DNA of 64,000 nucleotides from Alistipes sp. (GTDB lineage: Bacteria > Bacteroidota > Bacteroidia > Bacteroidales > Rikenellaceae): assembly GCA_017465575.1 (NCBI GenBank), contig JAFTVX010000021.1, positions 62,001 through 126,000 of the forward strand, written 5' to 3'. Under the pieces are notes generated by a model that was not told where the DNA came from, did no database searches, and worked only from the letters and a program-made list of their open reading frames with translations. The translations under genes were made by a program, and so were the position numbers. Positions 25,110-34,700 of this stretch are shown here, piece by piece. Position 1 is the first letter of the stretch; each line of letters opens with the position of its first letter.

Positions 25110-26357
25110 TTACTCGAAGTAGGTCTCCTGCGAGCCACTATGGCGACCATCGATGTAGATATCGACCTTGTAGGTACCCTTCACAAAGGCGCTACCGTCG
25201 TAGTAGATGCTCACAGGTACCGACTGGTTTTCGTAGTCTACCTTACGCATTGCAGATGCCACCATCTCCTCGCCCTCGAACATAAATACGGTCATCTCGG
25301 GCGATAGAAGTGTGAAGCCCTCGGGGTTGGTGATGCAGATGTAGATGCTCTTCTCGCCGGGCTCGGCAAGCTCGTTGGCGGTAAGCTCGAAGTCGACACG
25401 GAGGCGTGATGCCTGCTTGATGCGGCGCACCTCACGGCTATTGCTGTTCAGTGCTGCCATACGAATACCACTCGAACGGATAACGGCGCCAATGCGCACC
25501 TTGGTGCCAAGCTCGTCGGCCTTCTCCTCGGCAACATCGGCACGAAGCTGAGCATCGGTAATCTCGCGCTTGTACTCGACATTCTGCGCCTGGAGGTTAC
25601 GGTTGATGTTGTTGAGCGAGTCAATCTGCTGCAAATAGCCCTTCATCACGCCCTTGAGCGTTGCCACCTCGCGCTTATAGCGGGCAAGCTGCTCGTAGTT
25701 GTAGGTCTTTTCCTTTTGCAACTGCTCGAGCATCGTTACCGCCTCCTGATACTTCACCATCATCGTATCGTTCTTATCTTTGAGGCTTTCGAGCTCCGAA
25801 ACTAGGCTCTCGGCATCGCGCTGAAGGAGGCTATTCTGCTCCTCGAAAATCTTGCGTGCCGACTCCACAAGGGCATAATCCTCCTCGACAGTCTTAACCT
25901 TGCCAGCATAGCGTACGACGAAGAATGTCAGCGGTATAAGCAACAGCGCAAGGATGATAACGGCCGTTTTGTAGCCCTTAACGGAGCGGTCACGACGGCG
26001 CAACTCCTCCTCGACATCGTCGATATTGAAATCCTCGGTGGGGTAGTCGTACTGTGCCACGGGTGGCACTACTGGCGTAGGCTCTGCCACGGGCTGAGGT
26101 TCCTCGGTGCTACCTTGCGATGCTGCAAGGCGCTCGTTGAGGGTCTGGGGCTGTGAGGCACGACCCTCTGCCAAGATGTCGTTGAGGGTCTTGGGTGTAG
26201 TTGATGTGGGCTCGGGAGTGCTCTGTGGTGCGCTCTCCACGGGGGTGGGGGTATTCTCTACGGCAACCTCCGAGGCGATAGGCTCGCCACAAATGGGGCA
26301 CGCCTTCGAACGACTTGAGGCGGGGTTACCGCACTTCTTACATCTAATTAAAGCCAT
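25110..26357 (-). CDS. Zinc-ribbon, membrane-anchored coiled-coil protein
   Basis: 415 residues. An N-terminal zinc ribbon (CKKCGNPASSRSKACPIC, residues 6-23) is followed by a Pro/Thr-rich linker, one membrane segment near residue 137 (AVIILALLLIPLTFFVV), a coiled coil of about 120 residues, and a C-terminal beta domain of about 125 residues. The orientation suggests a cytoplasmic ribbon and an extracytoplasmic coil. I recognise no named family; similar proteins in Bacteroidales are annotated as hypothetical. It sits 56 bases after recG. Confidence 0.75.
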   Translation of the reverse strand: MALIRCKKCGNPASSRSKACPICGEPIASEVAVENTPTPVESAPQSTPEPTSTTPKTLNDILAEGRASQPQTLNERLAASQGSTEEPQPVAEPTPVVPPVAQYDYPTEDFNIDDVEEELRRRDRSVKGYKTAVIILALLLIPLTFFVVRYAGKVKTVEEDYALVESARKIFEEQNSLLQRDAESLVSELESLKDKNDTMMVKYQEAVTMLEQLQKEKTYNYEQLARYKREVATLKGVMKGYLQQIDSLNNINRNLQAQNVEYKREITDAQLRADVAEEKADELGTKVRIGAVIRSSGIRMAALNSNSREVRRIKQASRLRVDFELTANELAEPGEKSIYICITNPEGFTLLSPEMTVFMFEGEEMVASAMRKVDYENQSVPVSIYYDGSAFVKGTYKVDIYIDGRHSGSQETYFE

Positions 26358-26385
26358 ATATGTTTCTCTGTTTTATTCGTGGTTG

Positions 26386-26393
26386 CAAATATA
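26386..26393 (-). promoter_or_regulatory. -7 box before the zinc-ribbon gene
   Basis: TATATTTG on the minus strand in the short gap after recG, 28 bases before the start at 26357. A secondary promoter within the run. Confidence 0.45.
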
Positions 26394-26413
26394 ACGATTT
26401 TTGGCGTTGGCTA

Positions 26414-28537
26414 TTACGAAATGTCCGAAAAATCTATGCGCTCACGCTTGTAGTGCTTCTCGCGCAGGGCACGCAGGGCGAAGTTTTCGGCTCGCTCCAA
26501 GCGGGGGTCGGCATCGAGGATGGCGATGGCATCGTCGCGCGTAAGGGACAATATTTGGCTGTCGGTAGCGAGGTTGGCAATGTTGAGCTCGAAGGCCTCG
26601 CCACTCTGCTGTGTGCCGTGGATATCGCCCGCACCACGCAACTTAAGGTCGAGTTCCGAGAGTTCGAAACCATCGTTCGTCGAACACATAGCCTCCAAGC
26701 GTTGACGGCTCTCCTTCGAGAGTTTCTCGCCCGACATCAGTATGCAGTAGGATTGCTCGCCACCACGACCTACACGACCACGCAACTGGTGGAGCTGCGA
26801 TAGGCCAAAGCGCTCTGCCGACTCGATAACCATCACCGTGGCATTCGGAACATCGACACCCACCTCGATAACGGATGTGGCAACGAGGATGTGTGCCTCA
26901 CCCCTCTTAAACTCCATCATCGCGGCATCCTTATCCTCGGGGCGCATCTTGCCGTGGCAAGCAGTGATGCGGTATTGTGGCAATGGGAAGTCGCGCGAAA
27001 GCGACTCAAAGCCGTCGTAGAGGTCCTTGTAATCCATCTTCTCTGACTCCTTGATAAGAGGGTAGACCACATAGACCTGTCGACCCTTGGCAATCTCTTG
27101 GCGTAGGAAACCAAACATCTTGAGGCGGGCAGAGTCGTAGTAGTGATAGGTGCGAATGGGCTGACGGCCAGGGGGTAGCTCGTCGATAACCGAGACCTCC
27201 AAGTCACCATAGAGCGTCATCGCAAGGGTGCGCGGTATGGGTGTTGCGGTCATCACAAGGATATGTGGCGGTTGCAGATTCTTTGTCCAAAGTTTGGCTC
27301 GTTGCTCAACGCCAAAGCGGTGTTGCTCGTCGATAACGACATAGCCGAGGTTGGCAAACTGCACTCGATCCTCAATTAGCGCGTGTGTGCCAATAAGGAT
27401 ATCTACCTCGCCCGAGGCGATGCCCGAAAGCGATGCTTTGCGCTCCTTCGCCTTCGACGAGCCAGTGAGGATAGCGACCTTTACGCCTATGCCCTCGGCA
27501 AAGTGTATCATCGATGCAAAGTGCTGACGAGCAAGTATTTCGGTGGGCGCCATAATGCAGGCCTGGAAGCCGTTGTCGACAGCCAAGAGCATCGACATAA
27601 AGGCAACCATCGTCTTGCCACTACCCACATCGCCTTGTAACAAGCGATTCATCTGCTTGCCCGATATCATATCGGCGCGTATCTCCTTGATTACACGCTG
27701 CTGAGCCCCCGTAAGTGCAAAGGGTAGCTTCTCGCGATAGAAGGTGTTGAAGGCGTTGCCAACACGCGGAAAGAGGAAGCCGTTGCCTCGCTCCTTGCGC
27801 TCCGAACGGCGAGCCTGAATCGTTAGCTGAACGCCGAGCAATTCATCGTATTTTAGGCGGTATTGCGCCTGACGAAGTTGTTCCGAGGATTGCGGAAAGT
27901 GGATGTTGTAAATAGCATCACGCAACGAGATAAGGCCATTCTTTCGGCGCAGACTCTCGGGGAGTGGGTCGGCAAATGCCGAGGGGTCGGAGGCTACAAG
28001 TTGCCAAGCGCGTTGCACAATGTTGTACATCGCCTTGGTGCCTATCATCGACGATAGGCGCTCGGTAGTGGAGTAGATGCCCTGAAAGCCACTCTCCTGC
28101 TTGCGCGAGAGGTATTGCTCGACAGCCTCGATATCGGGGTGGGCGATGCTCAGGCGGTTGCGGAACATCGAGGGACGACCGAAAATCATATATTCTCGCC
28201 CCACCTCGACCATCTTGTCTATCCACTTTGCGGTGTTGAACCAGATAAGTTCGGCAGAGCCCGACGAGTCGGTAACCTCGACTGTGAAGCGCTGTTTGCG
28301 ACCTTCGCCCTGATAACCCTTGCCGATAACCCTACAACGCAACTGCACAAACGAGGACTCCATATCCTCGGTAATCTCGCCTATCTGCCAGATGCGTGTG
28401 CGGTCGATATAGCGGTAGGGGAAGCGCAGGAGGAGGTCGCCAATTGTTTTTACGCCCACCTCACGCTCCAAGAGGCGTGCACGGACCTCGCCCACGCCAC
28501 CAACATACTTGATATCTGTCGCCAACACCTCCGCCAT
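26414..28537 (-). CDS. recG: ATP-dependent DNA helicase RecG
   Basis: 707 residues, normal length. Remodels stalled replication forks and Holliday junctions. Seen: the N-terminal wedge/OB domain (about 1-200), Walker A LLQGDVGSGKT near residue 297, the DEQH box VVIDEQHRFGVEQRAKLW near 398, motif III MTATPIPRTLAM, and the C-terminal helicase block QLHQLRGRVGRGG. Starts 22 bases after apt. All motifs intact. Confidence 0.95.
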   Translation of the reverse strand: MAEVLATDIKYVGGVGEVRARLLEREVGVKTIGDLLLRFPYRYIDRTRIWQIGEITEDMESSFVQLRCRVIGKGYQGEGRKQRFTVEVTDSSGSAELIWFNTAKWIDKMVEVGREYMIFGRPSMFRNRLSIAHPDIEAVEQYLSRKQESGFQGIYSTTERLSSMIGTKAMYNIVQRAWQLVASDPSAFADPLPESLRRKNGLISLRDAIYNIHFPQSSEQLRQAQYRLKYDELLGVQLTIQARRSERKERGNGFLFPRVGNAFNTFYREKLPFALTGAQQRVIKEIRADMISGKQMNRLLQGDVGSGKTMVAFMSMLLAVDNGFQACIMAPTEILARQHFASMIHFAEGIGVKVAILTGSSKAKERKASLSGIASGEVDILIGTHALIEDRVQFANLGYVVIDEQHRFGVEQRAKLWTKNLQPPHILVMTATPIPRTLAMTLYGDLEVSVIDELPPGRQPIRTYHYYDSARLKMFGFLRQEIAKGRQVYVVYPLIKESEKMDYKDLYDGFESLSRDFPLPQYRITACHGKMRPEDKDAAMMEFKRGEAHILVATSVIEVGVDVPNATVMVIESAERFGLSQLHQLRGRVGRGGEQSYCILMSGEKLSKESRQRLEAMCSTNDGFELSELDLKLRGAGDIHGTQQSGEAFELNIANLATDSQILSLTRDDAIAILDADPRLERAENFALRALREKHYKRERIDFSDIS

Positions 28538-28559
28538 CGTTGCGGTTGCCTAAAAAGGA

Positions 28560-29120
28560 TTAAATCTTGGTGATTGAGCGCACGGGGGCGATGGCCTCAA
28601 GACGCTTTGCGCCACCCAAATCCTCAATTTCGACGATAAAGACAAACTCCTTAATCTTTACCTTGTAAGCCTTGCCGTCGATGGTGATGCTCTCGCTCTC
28701 CAACGAGCGAGCCAAGCCCTCGGCTGTGCCACCTGTGGCGAGGACATCATCGAGGATTGTGAGGTAGATGGTGTCGCCCTCTACCTTGCCCGCAGCGATA
28801 TCCGAGAGGCGATAGTATAGCTTGTCGAAGCCATACTCCTTCTCGATAAGCACCTCTTTAAGGTCGCCCTCGGCGAAGGGTAGCTTGCCACTCTTACGCA
28901 CGGGAATGATATTCTCGACATGTGATGCGGTCGATAGAAGGGGCGCTGCGAAGAGGAAGCCACGAGCCTCGGGAGCTACGATATTGGGTGCTGTAGCAGC
29001 CTTGCCAATCTCCTCGACCAATTTATTAAATACCTCCTTGTGCTGCAAGTAGGGGATAATGTCTACGAAGATGATTCCCTCCTTAGGGAAATCCTTGTAG
29101 TATTTCAATACATCTTTCAT
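28560..29120 (-). CDS. apt: Adenine phosphoribosyltransferase
   Basis: 186 residues. Converts adenine and PRPP to AMP for purine salvage. Seen: APEARGFLFAAPL near residue 51 and the PRPP-binding motif LTILDDVLATGGTAEG near residues 121-136, both characteristic of Apt. First gene of the minus-strand run ending at fRMsr, with TAACTTTG upstream. Confidence 0.93.
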   Translation of the reverse strand: MKDVLKYYKDFPKEGIIFVDIIPYLQHKEVFNKLVEEIGKAATAPNIVAPEARGFLFAAPLLSTASHVENIIPVRKSGKLPFAEGDLKEVLIEKEYGFDKLYYRLSDIAAGKVEGDTIYLTILDDVLATGGTAEGLARSLESESITIDGKAYKVKIKEFVFIVEIEDLGGAKRLEAIAPVRSITKI

Positions 29121-29144
29121 AGTTACGAAATGTTGTTAATCGTA

Positions 29145-29152
29145 CAAAGTTA
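29145..29152 (-). promoter_or_regulatory. -7 box for apt
   Basis: TAACTTTG on the minus strand, 24 bases upstream of the apt start. A plus-strand TAAATTTG at 29196-29203 faces the other way and probably serves the SDR gene at 29257. Confidence 0.5.
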
Positions 29153-29256
29153 ATAAATTTTCTTTGGGGAATGGTGTGGGGTACGATAAATTTTGTAAAT
29201 TTGTAAAACAAATTCCGAAAACGCAGAATTAAGAACAACTAAAACTTCAATAAATT

Positions 29257-30000
29257 ATGAAAAGAATACTTGTTACAGGTGCTACTTCGGGCATCGGTCG
29301 TGCTACAGCTTTGCGCCTTGCGGGTGCCGACACCGAGATTATCATCACTGGTCGTCGTCTCGACCGCTTGGAGGCGCTGAAGAGCGAGGTTGAGGCTAAG
29401 GGTGCAGTATGCCGTGTGCTCAACTTCGATGTTCGCTCCGAGAAGGAGTGTATCGAGAACCTTGTGCCACTGGGTCGTGTCGATATCCTTATCAACAACG
29501 CGGGCTTGGCAGCAGGCTTGGAGCATATCGACAAGGGCGACTCACGCGACTGGGACGCTATGATTGACACCAATGTCAAGGGCTTGCTCTATGTTACAAA
29601 GATTGTCAGCCGTGCTATGGTCGAGGCTGGCAAGGGTGGTCACATCATCAACATCGGCTCGATTGCTGGTACCGAGCCCTATGAGAATGGTGCTGTATAT
29701 TGCGCCTCGAAGCACGCCGTACACGCCATCTCGATGGCTATGCGTGCCGACCTTCTCTCGGCGGGCATCAAGGTTGGCGAGGTGCGCCCCGGTATGGTCG
29801 AAACGGAGTTCTCGGAGGTGCGCTTCCACGGCGATAAGGCTCGTGCCGAGGGTGTCTACAAGGGTGTCGAGGCGTTGCAGGGCGAGGATATCGCCGAGGC
29901 TATCGCTTGGATGCTCTCGTTGCCCGCACACATGAATGTCAACGACATAGTTCTTATGCCCACCTGTCAGGCGGGTGCCTATTATACCTATCGTAAATAG
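29257..30000 (+). CDS. Short-chain dehydrogenase/reductase
   Basis: 247 residues, classical SDR. NAD(P)-binding TGATSGIGRA at residues 7-16, NNAG near 78, catalytic Ser in the IGSIAG block, and YCASK (Tyr/Lys) near 148. The nearest type is YdfG-like 3-hydroxy acid/serine dehydrogenase, but the substrate is not assured. It lies 7 bases before the sialidase gene, so they are probably one operon; whether it acts on sialic-acid breakdown products is only inference. Confidence 0.88.
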   Translation: MKRILVTGATSGIGRATALRLAGADTEIIITGRRLDRLEALKSEVEAKGAVCRVLNFDVRSEKECIENLVPLGRVDILINNAGLAAGLEHIDKGDSRDWDAMIDTNVKGLLYVTKIVSRAMVEAGKGGHIINIGSIAGTEPYENGAVYCASKHAVHAISMAMRADLLSAGIKVGEVRPGMVETEFSEVRFHGDKARAEGVYKGVEALQGEDIAEAIAWMLSLPAHMNVNDIVLMPTCQAGAYYTYRK

Positions 30001-30007
30001 TTAAGTT

Positions 30008-31345
30008 ATGAGAAAGAATTTTTCGATTTTATTCGCTTTGGCTGTGGCAGTTACCACCTTTGCGTGTGGCTGCACCAAGCCCGATAATGGCCCTGAGAAG
30101 GAGCAGCCAGTGAAGGCTGAGCCTGCCGAGAGTTGCGATTTGTTTGCGGTGAAGACTCCCGAGGATATCGCCTATCGTATACCCTCGATTGCCGTGACAC
30201 CTTCGGGTCGTCTTATCTCGGTTGTCGACTATCGCATCGTGCGCTCGGATATCGGCGTTATCAACAATGGCCGTATCGACCTCCACTACCGTATCTCTGA
30301 TGACCACGGCCACACATGGGGCGAGACGAAGGTGTTGGTAGAGGGTAAGGGTGCCGAGGCCGAGGACTTTATGTCGGTGGGCTTTGGTGATCCCTGCATC
30401 GTGGCAGATAGAGAGTCCAACAAGGTGCTCGTGATGTCGTGCGCAGGAAATGTGTCGTTCCAGAATGGCACGCGCAACCGCCACCAGAATATCGCCCGCT
30501 TCTACTCCGAGGATGGTGGCCAAACATGGAGCGAGCCCGAGGATATCGCCGAGTCAATCTACTCGCAGTTCGATGCTTCGAGCTACGGCCCTGTGCGCTC
30601 GATGTTCGTAGCGTCGGGTCGTATTATGCAGAGCTCGACCGTCAAGGTTGGTAGCCACTACCGCCTCTATTGCGCTGTCTTGGTGCGCGATAAGTCGGCT
30701 ACGCACATGAACTATGTCCTCTTCTCCGATGACTTTGGTGGTAGCTGGAAGGTGCTGGGCGATATCAACGAGCCCGCAGTATACCGCACTGCCGACGAGC
30801 CTAAGGTTGAGGAGTTGCCCAATGGTAATATCCTTATCAGCTCGCGCTACAATGGTGGCCGCTACTACAACATCTTCACCTATGATAGTGTTGCCGAGGG
30901 TACTGGCGATTGGGATGAGGCGCAGTTCTCGGGCGCTACAAATGGTGGCGTTACGGCTATCGAGAACTCGACAAATGGCGAGGTCGTGGTGTTGCCCGTG
31001 GTGCGCAACGAGGATAAGAAACAGATGCACCTCCTTTTGCAGTCGTTGCCTATGGGCCCCCAGCGTGCAAATGTGGGTATCTACTATAAGGAGCTTGCAT
31101 CCGAGGTTGACGACTATATCTCGCCCTATGAGCTTGCTCGCGACTGGGACGGTGTTAAGCAGGTGTCAACTAAGAACTCTGCATACTCGACACTCATCTG
31201 GCAGAAGGATAACAACCTCGGCTTCCTCTACGAGGAGGAGACATACGGTGTAAGCGCCTATGAATATGGTGGTTACAACATTGTCTATGATGCCTTTTCG
31301 TTGGAGGAGATTACCGCTGGCAAATACAGCTACAATTTCTTGTGA
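30008..31345 (+). CDS. Lipoprotein exo-alpha-sialidase (GH33)
   Basis: 445 residues with a lipoprotein signal (ALAVAVTTFACGC). Releases terminal sialic acids from host glycans. Seen: the Arg-Ile-Pro motif (AYRIPSIAVTP near residue 57), three Asp boxes (SDDHGHTWGE, SEDGGQTWSE, SDDFGGSWKV), the acidic/Arg block EELPNGNILISSR near 275, the YSTL catalytic-Tyr region and the family-typical LYEEE near 412. This is a full six-blade propeller. No nan utilisation genes are adjacent. The last residues and stop are encoded inside a 128-bp hairpin element. Confidence 0.92.
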   Translation: MRKNFSILFALAVAVTTFACGCTKPDNGPEKEQPVKAEPAESCDLFAVKTPEDIAYRIPSIAVTPSGRLISVVDYRIVRSDIGVINNGRIDLHYRISDDHGHTWGETKVLVEGKGAEAEDFMSVGFGDPCIVADRESNKVLVMSCAGNVSFQNGTRNRHQNIARFYSEDGGQTWSEPEDIAESIYSQFDASSYGPVRSMFVASGRIMQSSTVKVGSHYRLYCAVLVRDKSATHMNYVLFSDDFGGSWKVLGDINEPAVYRTADEPKVEELPNGNILISSRYNGGRYYNIFTYDSVAEGTGDWDEAQFSGATNGGVTAIENSTNGEVVVLPVVRNEDKKQMHLLLQSLPMGPQRANVGIYYKELASEVDDYISPYELARDWDGVKQVSTKNSAYSTLIWQKDNNLGFLYEEETYGVSAYEYGGYNIVYDAFSLEEITAGKYSYNFL

Positions 31346-31461
31346 TAAGGGGCATCCTTCGACGCCTCAATCATTGCCCTGAATGGGAAATACCTCGAGT
31401 ATGTCCCATCCAGGGCAATTTCTTTATCGGCGCCAAATTATGCCCCTTCTGACAAGAAATT
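31334..31461 (+). repeat. 128-bp stop-codon hairpin element, copy B
   Basis: Ends AATTTCTTGT / ACAAGAAATT, then AAGGGGCAT / ATGCCCCTT, and a central TTGCCCTG / CAGGGCAA stem. The element begins inside the sialidase gene, so its last three codons (Asn-Phe-Leu) and TGA stop are element sequence. Same orientation relative to the upstream gene as copies A and C. Confidence 0.85.
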
Positions 31462-31482
31462 GGTCGTGGGGATTGGGTAGGT

Positions 31483-31655
31483 GGTTAGTTGCGCTCCGTG
31501 GAGCGCCAGCTAACGCTGAGGGGTACGAGGGGTATGAGAGGTACAAGGGGTTGCGCTTCAAAGAAGCGCTTTATTAGCGCTCGGCCGTTGGCCTCTTATA
31601 CCCCTTAGAACCCTTTTGCCCCTTAGGGCGTAGCCCGCAGGCGAAACGCCTGCAA
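31483..31655 (+). repeat. GC-rich multi-hairpin cassette, copy 1
   Basis: Starts GTTGCGCTCCGTGGAGCGC, includes GCGCTTCAAAGAAGCGC, GGCCGTTGGCC, runs of AGGGGTA, and ends GCAGGCGAAACGCCTGC. The same modules in the same order occur in inverse orientation at 50443-50614, next to copy C of the 128-bp element. No gene is seen. Confidence 0.8.
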
Positions 31656-31668
31656 TCTCTTTCCTCTT

Positions 31669-32907
31669 TTATCTTTGCTCTCTCTTTGCGCTTGCTAACG
31701 CCGTGGGTGCCTGGTAGATACCGAGGTCGAAGAGTGGGAGTAGAGCTACGATATGCGAGATTAGCTCGCTCTGCAACTGCTCATAGGGTATCCAGTTGAC
31801 ATCCTTCGAGAAGCAGTAAATCTCCACAGGCAAGCCCCACTCCGAGGGTTGGAGCTGGCGCACGATGATAAGCATCTCCTTATGCACCTTGGGGTGGTTG
31901 CGGATATACTTCTCCGAATAGCGCATAAAGAGGTCGAGGTTGGTAGGCTCGGCCATGGTGTCACCGATGGGCGCTATCTCCTCGATAAGCTTCGCTGTTG
32001 TGGGGTTGTTCCTGAGGCGCTCGACAAGCTCGTCGCTAATGAACGATATGGTTGTCATATCAATATTCAACGAGCGCTTGATGCGTCGGCCACCTCTGTC
32101 GCGCATAGCTTGCCAGTTGTCAAAAGGTTCACTGATAAGCAGATAGGGTGGCAGGGTCTGTGTCGTGTTGTTCCAGCCACGAATCTTGATTGTCGTGAGT
32201 GCCACCTCCTCGACCATGCCGTCGATACCGCGCGAGGGCATCTCAATCCAGTCGCCAACCTTCAGCATATCGTTTGCCGATAGCTGCACGCCCGCCACAA
32301 GGCCGAGAATCGTATCCTTGAAGATAAACGACAACACCGCAGCCGAAGCACCAAGACCTGTAAGAAGCAGTGCGGGCGACTTGTCGATGATGATAGCAGC
32401 AATAAGGATTACTGCGATGATGATAACCACCACCTGTGCCGTCTGTAACAGACCCTTGATGGGCTTGCCGTGCCACGATGGCTTATGCTCGGCAAACTCG
32501 AACGATACGGCGAGCAGAGCATTCGTAAAGCGGGCGCTTGCATAGACAAGATATATCTCCGCAACCTTGGTAAGTAGCTGATAGAGAGTGTCGCCACTGC
32601 CGTCGGTAGCCGAAAAGGCCATGGGCAGTAGGGCGTAAATCACCACGGGCTTAACAAGACTACATAGGCGGCGGATAAGCTTCCTGTCGAAGAGCTTATC
32701 GTCCCACTTCGAGCGTGTGCGAGCCACGATATTCTGACCTACGCGCACCACACCTTGGCGTACGATAAAGTCGATAAGGTAGGCCAAGAGTATGATTATA
32801 AGCAGTGCCACCCAGCGATTTATGGCAATAGCGGTCGCCTCCGAGCAACCGCTATCCATTAGCCAGCCAGTAATCCAATCACGAAAGATATCGCTTAATC
32901 TATTCAT
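31669..32907 (-). CDS. MscS-family mechanosensitive channel (YbdG-like)
   Basis: 412 residues with about five membrane segments in the first 205 residues. The pore helix and beta domain follow: GLGASAAVLSFIFKDTILGLVAG, then VGDWIEMPSRGIDGMVEEVALTTIKIRGWNN, which is the MscS signature. The long insert and C-terminal domain fit the YbdG/MscM subgroup. It should release solutes at hypo-osmotic stress. It lies 19 bases downstream of the porin-like gene on the same strand. Confidence 0.9.
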   Translation of the reverse strand: MNRLSDIFRDWITGWLMDSGCSEATAIAINRWVALLIIILLAYLIDFIVRQGVVRVGQNIVARTRSKWDDKLFDRKLIRRLCSLVKPVVIYALLPMAFSATDGSGDTLYQLLTKVAEIYLVYASARFTNALLAVSFEFAEHKPSWHGKPIKGLLQTAQVVVIIIAVILIAAIIIDKSPALLLTGLGASAAVLSFIFKDTILGLVAGVQLSANDMLKVGDWIEMPSRGIDGMVEEVALTTIKIRGWNNTTQTLPPYLLISEPFDNWQAMRDRGGRRIKRSLNIDMTTISFISDELVERLRNNPTTAKLIEEIAPIGDTMAEPTNLDLFMRYSEKYIRNHPKVHKEMLIIVRQLQPSEWGLPVEIYCFSKDVNWIPYEQLQSELISHIVALLPLFDLGIYQAPTALASAKREQR

Positions 32908-32926
32908 AGGTTAGTAGAGCAAGGTG

Positions 32927-34627
32927 TTAGAATCTGAAACCGAGGGTGAGCACGGCGTGATGACGCTTTGTCTTGGTGTTGAAAGCGATGCTCTCGATAG
33001 GGTCAAAGCTATTGGTGTTGCTCGTCTCCACGGCATAGAATGTCTTGTAATTGGTGCTATTTGTTACGCCATACTGGTATGCCAAGTCGAGGTATACAGT
33101 CGAGCCAAAGCGCCAGCCAAGACCTGCCGTAACATAGTGTTGCTCACGGGTCAAGGGGTGGCTATATAGCTGATTTTCGTAGCCCTCGCGGAAGTTGTTG
33201 CCACTCCAGATATATCCTGCACGAACAACCATAAGGGGCAAGAGGTTAACCTCGGCACCAAGGCGCACGGTGTTACCGCCCTTGAATACCTCCTTAAGCT
33301 CGTCGGTGTAGCTAAGACCATAGATAGGGCTCGACTGCAAGCGTGCCGACTGATACCAGCTACGCTCATAGTCTGCCGAGAGTATGATGCGGTTGAAGAT
33401 GGTGAGCGCAGCACCAAACATCAGGCGGTGGGGCGAACGGAAGTTCCACGAATACTCACCATTGTCCACCCACTCAGGGCTCTCAACATCGTCGTAGAAG
33501 TAGCCATCTTTGTCAAATTCGTAACCATCGGGATTTGAGCCTATGCTACGGGTGCGCGACCACATCTCGGCCTGGTAGCCGAGAGCCACATTATAGGCTG
33601 TGGGGGTGTGGTAGGCGATGCCGAAGCGTAAGAACTTGAAGGGGCGATAGGTAGCGCCAATCTTGAAGTTTACGCCCGTGCCCGAAAGTTCGGTAGTCTG
33701 GCTATAATTCATATAATCAAGCTGATAGGGTGTATCCTCGCCCGAAGGTTCCATGCCCTCGGCATAGATATAGTTCTCGCCGTAGTAGGTCGTACGACGA
33801 TAGTTAATCGACTGAATACCGAGCGATGCACCGATATAGAACTTATCGACGAAGTTCATACCGAAGGTTAGGGCATACTCGCCCACAGAGCCACGGGTCT
33901 GAACAGCTGAATATTGGTCTACTTCGGCATCGGGCGATATGCGGTCGATAAACCAACCCTGGTCGTCCTTGTTCGTAAGACCATTCTTATAGGCAAGCAC
34001 AGCACCCCAGTAGTAGGGGTCGTTGCCGAAGTCCATACGGCCATCAGCATCGGTCTGCAAGCCGTCGAGGTTCGACATCGAGCAGAGGAGGTTGGCCATA
34101 GAGTTGATTGCCGAGTTGCCCAACGAGGCGTTGCGCGAGCTACGGTTGAAGTCGGCGATGCGGTTGTAGGCAAAGCCCACATTGACATTCGTCACGGCGC
34201 CTGTGCCACGATAGGCGGTGAAGATACCACCAATGCTCGACATACCGAAGCGCGATGTGCGATCCTTGAAGGTCTGCTCACGGCGTGGCACGCCATTATA
34301 ATATGGCTCGCCACCGCGTGTAGGGCTCTTGGTGAACTGCATCATGGGCGAGAGGCTGATGTCGCTCTCGACATACATGCCGATACCTGCGGGGTTGAGC
34401 GATGCCGAGACCATATCGGCACCCAACGCTGTGAAGGCGTTACCCATAGCCATCGAGCGTGCTGTGCCGTAGTTGTGGGCGGTATTCGAGAGATTGTAGA
34501 TGTCGCCCCAAGTGATAATGTCGTTGTTGAGTGCCGTGCCACCGAAATTTACGGTCTGTGCCGAGAGTCGGGGTGATGCAGCCACTGCCAAGAGGGCTAC
34601 GGCAACCAAGGTATATAGCTTTTTCAT
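32927..34627 (-). CDS. OmpP1/FadL-like outer-membrane protein
   Basis: 566 residues: signal peptide (to about RLSAQ), then the FadL-type N-terminal pattern ARSMAMGNAFTALGADMVSASLNPAGIG near residue 57, and a barrel ending in FRF. FadL-like proteins bring hydrophobic compounds across the outer membrane; the substrate here is not known. Upstream of the MscS gene in the same direction. A hairpin terminator lies between it and the next minus-strand gene. Confidence 0.8.
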   Translation of the reverse strand: MKKLYTLVAVALLAVAASPRLSAQTVNFGGTALNNDIITWGDIYNLSNTAHNYGTARSMAMGNAFTALGADMVSASLNPAGIGMYVESDISLSPMMQFTKSPTRGGEPYYNGVPRREQTFKDRTSRFGMSSIGGIFTAYRGTGAVTNVNVGFAYNRIADFNRSSRNASLGNSAINSMANLLCSMSNLDGLQTDADGRMDFGNDPYYWGAVLAYKNGLTNKDDQGWFIDRISPDAEVDQYSAVQTRGSVGEYALTFGMNFVDKFYIGASLGIQSINYRRTTYYGENYIYAEGMEPSGEDTPYQLDYMNYSQTTELSGTGVNFKIGATYRPFKFLRFGIAYHTPTAYNVALGYQAEMWSRTRSIGSNPDGYEFDKDGYFYDDVESPEWVDNGEYSWNFRSPHRLMFGAALTIFNRIILSADYERSWYQSARLQSSPIYGLSYTDELKEVFKGGNTVRLGAEVNLLPLMVVRAGYIWSGNNFREGYENQLYSHPLTREQHYVTAGLGWRFGSTVYLDLAYQYGVTNSTNYKTFYAVETSNTNSFDPIESIAFNTKTKRHHAVLTLGFRF

Positions 34628-34658
34628 AGTGCGTTAAGTTTGTGTTAGAGAGAAACAA

Positions 34659-34692
34659 GGAGTATGCCGTGTTTGAGGCATACTCCCTCTTT
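34659..34692. terminator. Bidirectional hairpin terminator
   Basis: 10-bp perfect stem GGAGTATGCC / GGCATACTCC (34659-34668, 34677-34686). A T run follows on the plus strand and TTGTTT on the minus strand. It ends the Ser-rich lipoprotein transcript. Confidence 0.7.
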
Positions 34693-34700
34693 TTTAGCAC

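Noticed and set aside
31383..31577. Small ORF (start MGNTSSMSHPGQFLYRRQ) inside the 128-bp element, with a match at 50514-50717
   Set aside because: In copy A the loop is one base longer and a later part one base shorter, so the reading frame is not kept between copies while the hairpin is. This indicates structure, not protein.
31462..31668. A small RNA gene independent of the sialidase transcript
   Set aside because: No TAnnTTTG box was found immediately upstream. The block is better described as a repeat cassette unless transcript data show its own start.
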